A DNA stretch of 7,932 bases, taken from assembly GCA_003250175.1 (NCBI GenBank), contig QKHD01000357.1, positions 1 to 7,932 on the forward strand, in the 5' to 3' direction. How positions within the stretch are numbered: the first letter of the stretch is position 1; each line of letters starts with the position of its first letter. Below are positions 5,570 through 7,932 of this stretch, in pieces. Under the pieces are notes generated by a model that was not told where the DNA came from, made no database searches, and worked only from the letters and a program-made list of their open reading frames with translations. Made by a program: the position numbers and the translations under genes. This stretch comes from Helicobacteraceae bacterium (GTDB taxonomy: Bacteria > Campylobacterota > Campylobacteria > Campylobacterales > SZUA-545).

Positions 5570-6741
5570 TGCCCCACGCCCTGATCGCCCCCTTTGAAAC
5601 CCCCTCCCTCCCCGTCACCACGGGTGAGGAGACCTTTGAGTTTATCTCCACCCCCTTCAAGGGCAACGGCGTCGTGGGCGTCCGGCATGAGGCCAACCGC
5701 TTTTTGCTCAAATACGTCGAGCGCGACGGCAAGATTTTGGTCAAGGCGGACAAGACCACCCGCATCCCCAAGCTCAACATGCTCAAAAAGGCGATTATCC
5801 ACTTTTGCGAGCTGACCGGCTCCGAGGTTTTTCAGACCAACACGGCGCTCAATAAAAAAGACCGCGAATACGCCAACTACAAAGACCTGGACTTCTTTTT
5901 AGACGGCTGCGACTACGCCAAACCGATCTGGGTCGAGGTCGGGTTTGGCAGCGGCCGCCACCTGCTGCACAATGCCAAAACCAATCCGGACGTCATCCAC
6001 ATCGGCCTGGAGATTCACAAACCCTCCGCCGAGCAGGTTCTCAAACAGTGCGAACTGCAGGGTATCGACAACCTCTACGTCGTCGATTTCGATGCCCGCA
6101 TCTTTCTGGAGATTCTGCCCGCCAACAGCGTACAGAAGATTTTTGTCCACTTTCCCGTCCCGTGGGACAAAGCCCCGCACCGCCGCGTCATCTCCAAAGG
6201 GTTCGTGGACGAAGCGATCACCGTGCTGGAGCCGGGCGGCACCCTGGAGCTACGCACCGACAGCGAAAACTACATGGTCTACTCCTACGGCGTCTTCATG
6301 GACCTGGCCAGCGCGGAACTGATGGTGCGTAAAAACCACTTCCTCGACGTCTCCAGCAAGTACGAAGACCGCTGGAAGAAGATGAACAAAAATTTCTACG
6401 ACCTGACCCTTACCAACACCCTGCAAAGCGAACCGCGCACCTTCGAGCATGATTTCAGCTTTGAGGGCTTCGTTCCTTTTGAAACCTTCGCCGATGAACT
6501 GAGCGGCAAGGCGATTGTGGAGTCTGACTACCTGATCGGCGCCAAGGAGCGCTATCCGCTGGGCAACGGCGAAGGGCTGCTGAAAATCACCATGGGGGCC
6601 TTCGGCACACCCCAGTCGCTTTACCTGATGTTCCAAAACCACACGGTAAGCTATTACCCCAAGACCCCCTACCCGACGGGGGCGAGCCTCCGGGCTCACT
6701 CCAGACTGCAAGCGATGCTCCATGGCACTGATAACGGCTAA
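5569..6741 (+). CDS. trmB: tRNA (guanine-N7-)-methyltransferase, long Campylobacterota form
   Basis: TrmB methylates N7 of G46 in the variable loop of tRNAs using S-adenosylmethionine. The Rossmann methyltransferase core lies at about residues 104-245: SAM-binding EVGFGSG (123-129), HIGLEIHKPS with acidic Glu148, VVDFDAR (171-177), HFPVPWDKAPHRR (194-206) and LRTDSENY (228-235). At 390 residues it is far longer than the roughly 240 of E. coli TrmB, with about 100 extra residues at the N terminus and 145 at the C terminus, as in Campylobacter and Helicobacter homologues. The usual FPDPW motif reads FPVPW, so the Asp of this loop is replaced by Val197. I believe this is typical of the phylum. 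AGAAGGA at 5551-5557 and the TAATG junction with the FN3 gene support the start. It overlaps ftsE by 20 nt. Confidence 0.92.
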   Translation: MPHALIAPFETPSLPVTTGEETFEFISTPFKGNGVVGVRHEANRFLLKYVERDGKILVKADKTTRIPKLNMLKKAIIHFCELTGSEVFQTNTALNKKDREYANYKDLDFFLDGCDYAKPIWVEVGFGSGRHLLHNAKTNPDVIHIGLEIHKPSAEQVLKQCELQGIDNLYVVDFDARIFLEILPANSVQKIFVHFPVPWDKAPHRRVISKGFVDEAITVLEPGGTLELRTDSENYMVYSYGVFMDLASAELMVRKNHFLDVSSKYEDRWKKMNKNFYDLTLTNTLQSEPRTFEHDFSFEGFVPFETFADELSGKAIVESDYLIGAKERYPLGNGEGLLKITMGAFGTPQSLYLMFQNHTVSYYPKTPYPTGASLRAHSRLQAMLHGTDNG

Positions 6742-7387
6742 GAACCTTACCCTCGCGTACAACAAGCGCGAACAGATCCTTTCGCACATCGATTTTGAAA
6801 TCCAGGAGGGCGAGCTGGTCTTCATTACCGGCATGAGCGGCAGCGGCAAATCGACCCTGCTTAAATCCTTCTACGGCGCCATCGCCCCCTTTGAGGGGAG
6901 CCTCATCGTCTCCGGAGCCGACCTCTCCCGACCCAAAAAATCCATGATCAACACCCTGCGACGCAATCTGGGGATCGTCTTTCAGGACTATAAACTGATC
7001 AAGGAGTGGGATATCGAGAAAAATATCGCCCTGCCCATGATTATTGCGGGCTACTCCAAGGACGTGGTACGCCGCCAGGTGGACAAGCTGCTGGCCCACG
7101 TGCGCCTGACCCACCGTAAAGACCGCTACCCCGCCGAACTCTCCGGGGGTGAGCAGCAGCGTGCCGGCGTCGCCCGCGCCCTGGCCCACAACCCCAATAT
7201 CATTCTGGCGGACGAACCCACCGGAAACCTCGACGACTACTCCACCGAGCTTGTTATGGAGCTATTCTTGAAGGTCAACGCCCTGGGCAAGACGGTCATC
7301 ATCGTCACCCACCGCATGCCGGGCAACATCAACGTGGCCTACCGCCACTTCCATCTTGAAAGCCGGGGGATGCATGAATACACTTAA
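6722..7387 (+). CDS. ftsE: Cell-division ABC transporter ATP-binding protein FtsE
   Basis: The 221-residue ATPase is of standard FtsE length. It shows Walker A GMSGSGKST (37-45), a Q-loop in IVFQDYKL, the ABC signature LSGGEQQR (140-147), Walker B IILADEPTGNLD (160-171) and the H-loop His197 in VTHR. FtsE dimerises on the cytoplasmic side of FtsX. ATP hydrolysis there is transmitted across the inner membrane to switch on periplasmic peptidoglycan hydrolases at the division site. The LolD/MacB-type ATPases are close relatives, but the following gene is FtsX and not a LolC-like permease, which settles the call. The gene starts within the last 20 nt of trmB and its end overlaps ftsX by 14 nt, indicating coupled translation and equal dosage of the two subunits. 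All catalytic residues are present. Confidence 0.95.
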   Translation: MALITAKNLTLAYNKREQILSHIDFEIQEGELVFITGMSGSGKSTLLKSFYGAIAPFEGSLIVSGADLSRPKKSMINTLRRNLGIVFQDYKLIKEWDIEKNIALPMIIAGYSKDVVRRQVDKLLAHVRLTHRKDRYPAELSGGEQQRAGVARALAHNPNIILADEPTGNLDDYSTELVMELFLKVNALGKTVIIVTHRMPGNINVAYRHFHLESRGMHEYT

Positions 7388-7932
7388 GAACCACCTCTCC
7401 CTCATTATCGCCCTGGTGACGATGCTTACTGCCATTCAGAGCGTCGTCTCCCTGCAGCACATCATCGAAGACTACGAAGCGCGCATTGCCAACGAGTACT
7501 CCATGGTGATCGTCAGCAAGGACGCCCTGGAGATCGAAAACCTCCGCCTGGTCTCGTATATGATCGACTCCGCCGAGGCGATTGACACCTCCGTCGTGCT
7601 CGAACCCCTCAAGGGAAAGTTCACCCAGCGCAACGAGGAGATGCTCAAAAGCTCCCTGCCCCATTTCTACCGCCTCAAGCTGATCAAATACCCCTCCAAG
7701 TCGGAGCTGGACGAGACGGTACGCGCACTAAAGAAAAATGCCGCCATCACCAAGGTGGAGAGCTTTGCCAAGAGCCAGAACACCCTCTACTCCGTGCTCT
7801 TGCTCAATAAAACGGTTCTGATGATCTTTAGCGTGCTGATCTTTTTGATCGCCTCCTTGCTGGTGATCCGCCAGATGGAAGTGTGGCGTTTCAGACACAG
7901 CGAGCGGATGCAGATCATGTCGGTCTTCGGGG
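7374..7932 (+). CDS. ftsX: Cell-division ABC transporter permease FtsX, N-terminal part (3' end outside window)
   Basis: The frame is open from ATG 7374 to the window edge, giving 186 complete codons. The protein starts with a short cytoplasmic tail and TM1 (about 8-27). An extracytoplasmic domain of about 120 residues (28-146) follows, then TM2 (about 147-165, NKTVLMIFSVLIFLIASLLVI) and a cytoplasmic loop with RFRHSERMQIMSVFG, which matches the conserved loop of FtsX before TM3. The extracytoplasmic domain is the part that contacts the periplasmic hydrolase activator. FtsX of this phylum is about 270 residues, so two further TM segments should lie downstream. GGGGGA at 7365-7370 is close to the ATG, and the start overlaps the end of ftsE by 14 nt. 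In C. jejuni the next gene is an M23 peptidase (from memory), which would be the expected neighbour. Confidence 0.92.
   Translation, partial: MNTLKNHLSLIIALVTMLTAIQSVVSLQHIIEDYEARIANEYSMVIVSKDALEIENLRLVSYMIDSAEAIDTSVVLEPLKGKFTQRNEEMLKSSLPHFYRLKLIKYPSKSELDETVRALKKNAAITKVESFAKSQNTLYSVLLLNKTVLMIFSVLIFLIASLLVIRQMEVWRFRHSERMQIMSVFG

Overview
The window looks like a chromosomal segment from a GC-rich, probably free-living member of the Campylobacterota. The main reason is gene order. From about 3385 onward, an RluD-type pseudouridine synthase, an FN3-repeat lipoprotein, a long TrmB, FtsE and FtsX lie head to tail. From memory, this is the order of the Campylobacter jejuni Cj1280c-Cj1276c cluster, in which the FN3 lipoprotein is the adhesin FlpA. 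The long TrmB with an FPVPW motif fits the same phylum. The genus cannot be named from sequence alone. All supported genes are on the + strand and coding density is very high.

Region 1 (1-639) holds the 3' end of phosphatidylserine decarboxylase with its self-cleavage motif. It overlaps a small J-domain-only protein.

Region 2 (706-2519) is the most notable part: a compact three-gene RiPP metallophore operon. It encodes a 100-aa exported precursor with six Cys in repeated CGAGKCG-type motifs, a DUF692/MNIO iron oxidase, and its DUF2063-type partner. The layout matches the Hvf/bufferin (copper-handling) systems. The precursor has AGKCG and AGMCG in place of the familiar EGKCG and carries several Met residues. 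No DoxX-like fourth gene follows. Instead a separate gene (2575-3354) encodes a secreted, probably outer-membrane, protein that I do not recognise.

Region 3 (3351-7932) is the housekeeping cluster rluD-flpA-like-trmB-ftsE-ftsX. It begins with a near-ideal extended -10 promoter placed so that the rluD mRNA would be leaderless. Successive genes then overlap by 62, 1, 20 and 14 nt, suggesting one translationally coupled transcript linking RNA modification and the FtsEX division machinery. FtsX runs off the window end. The FlpA-like protein keeps the RPHPD core of the sequence reported as the fibronectin-binding site of C. jejuni FlpA.

There is no evidence of tRNA, rRNA, CRISPR or insertion sequences, and no gene-free stretch exceeds 70 nt.
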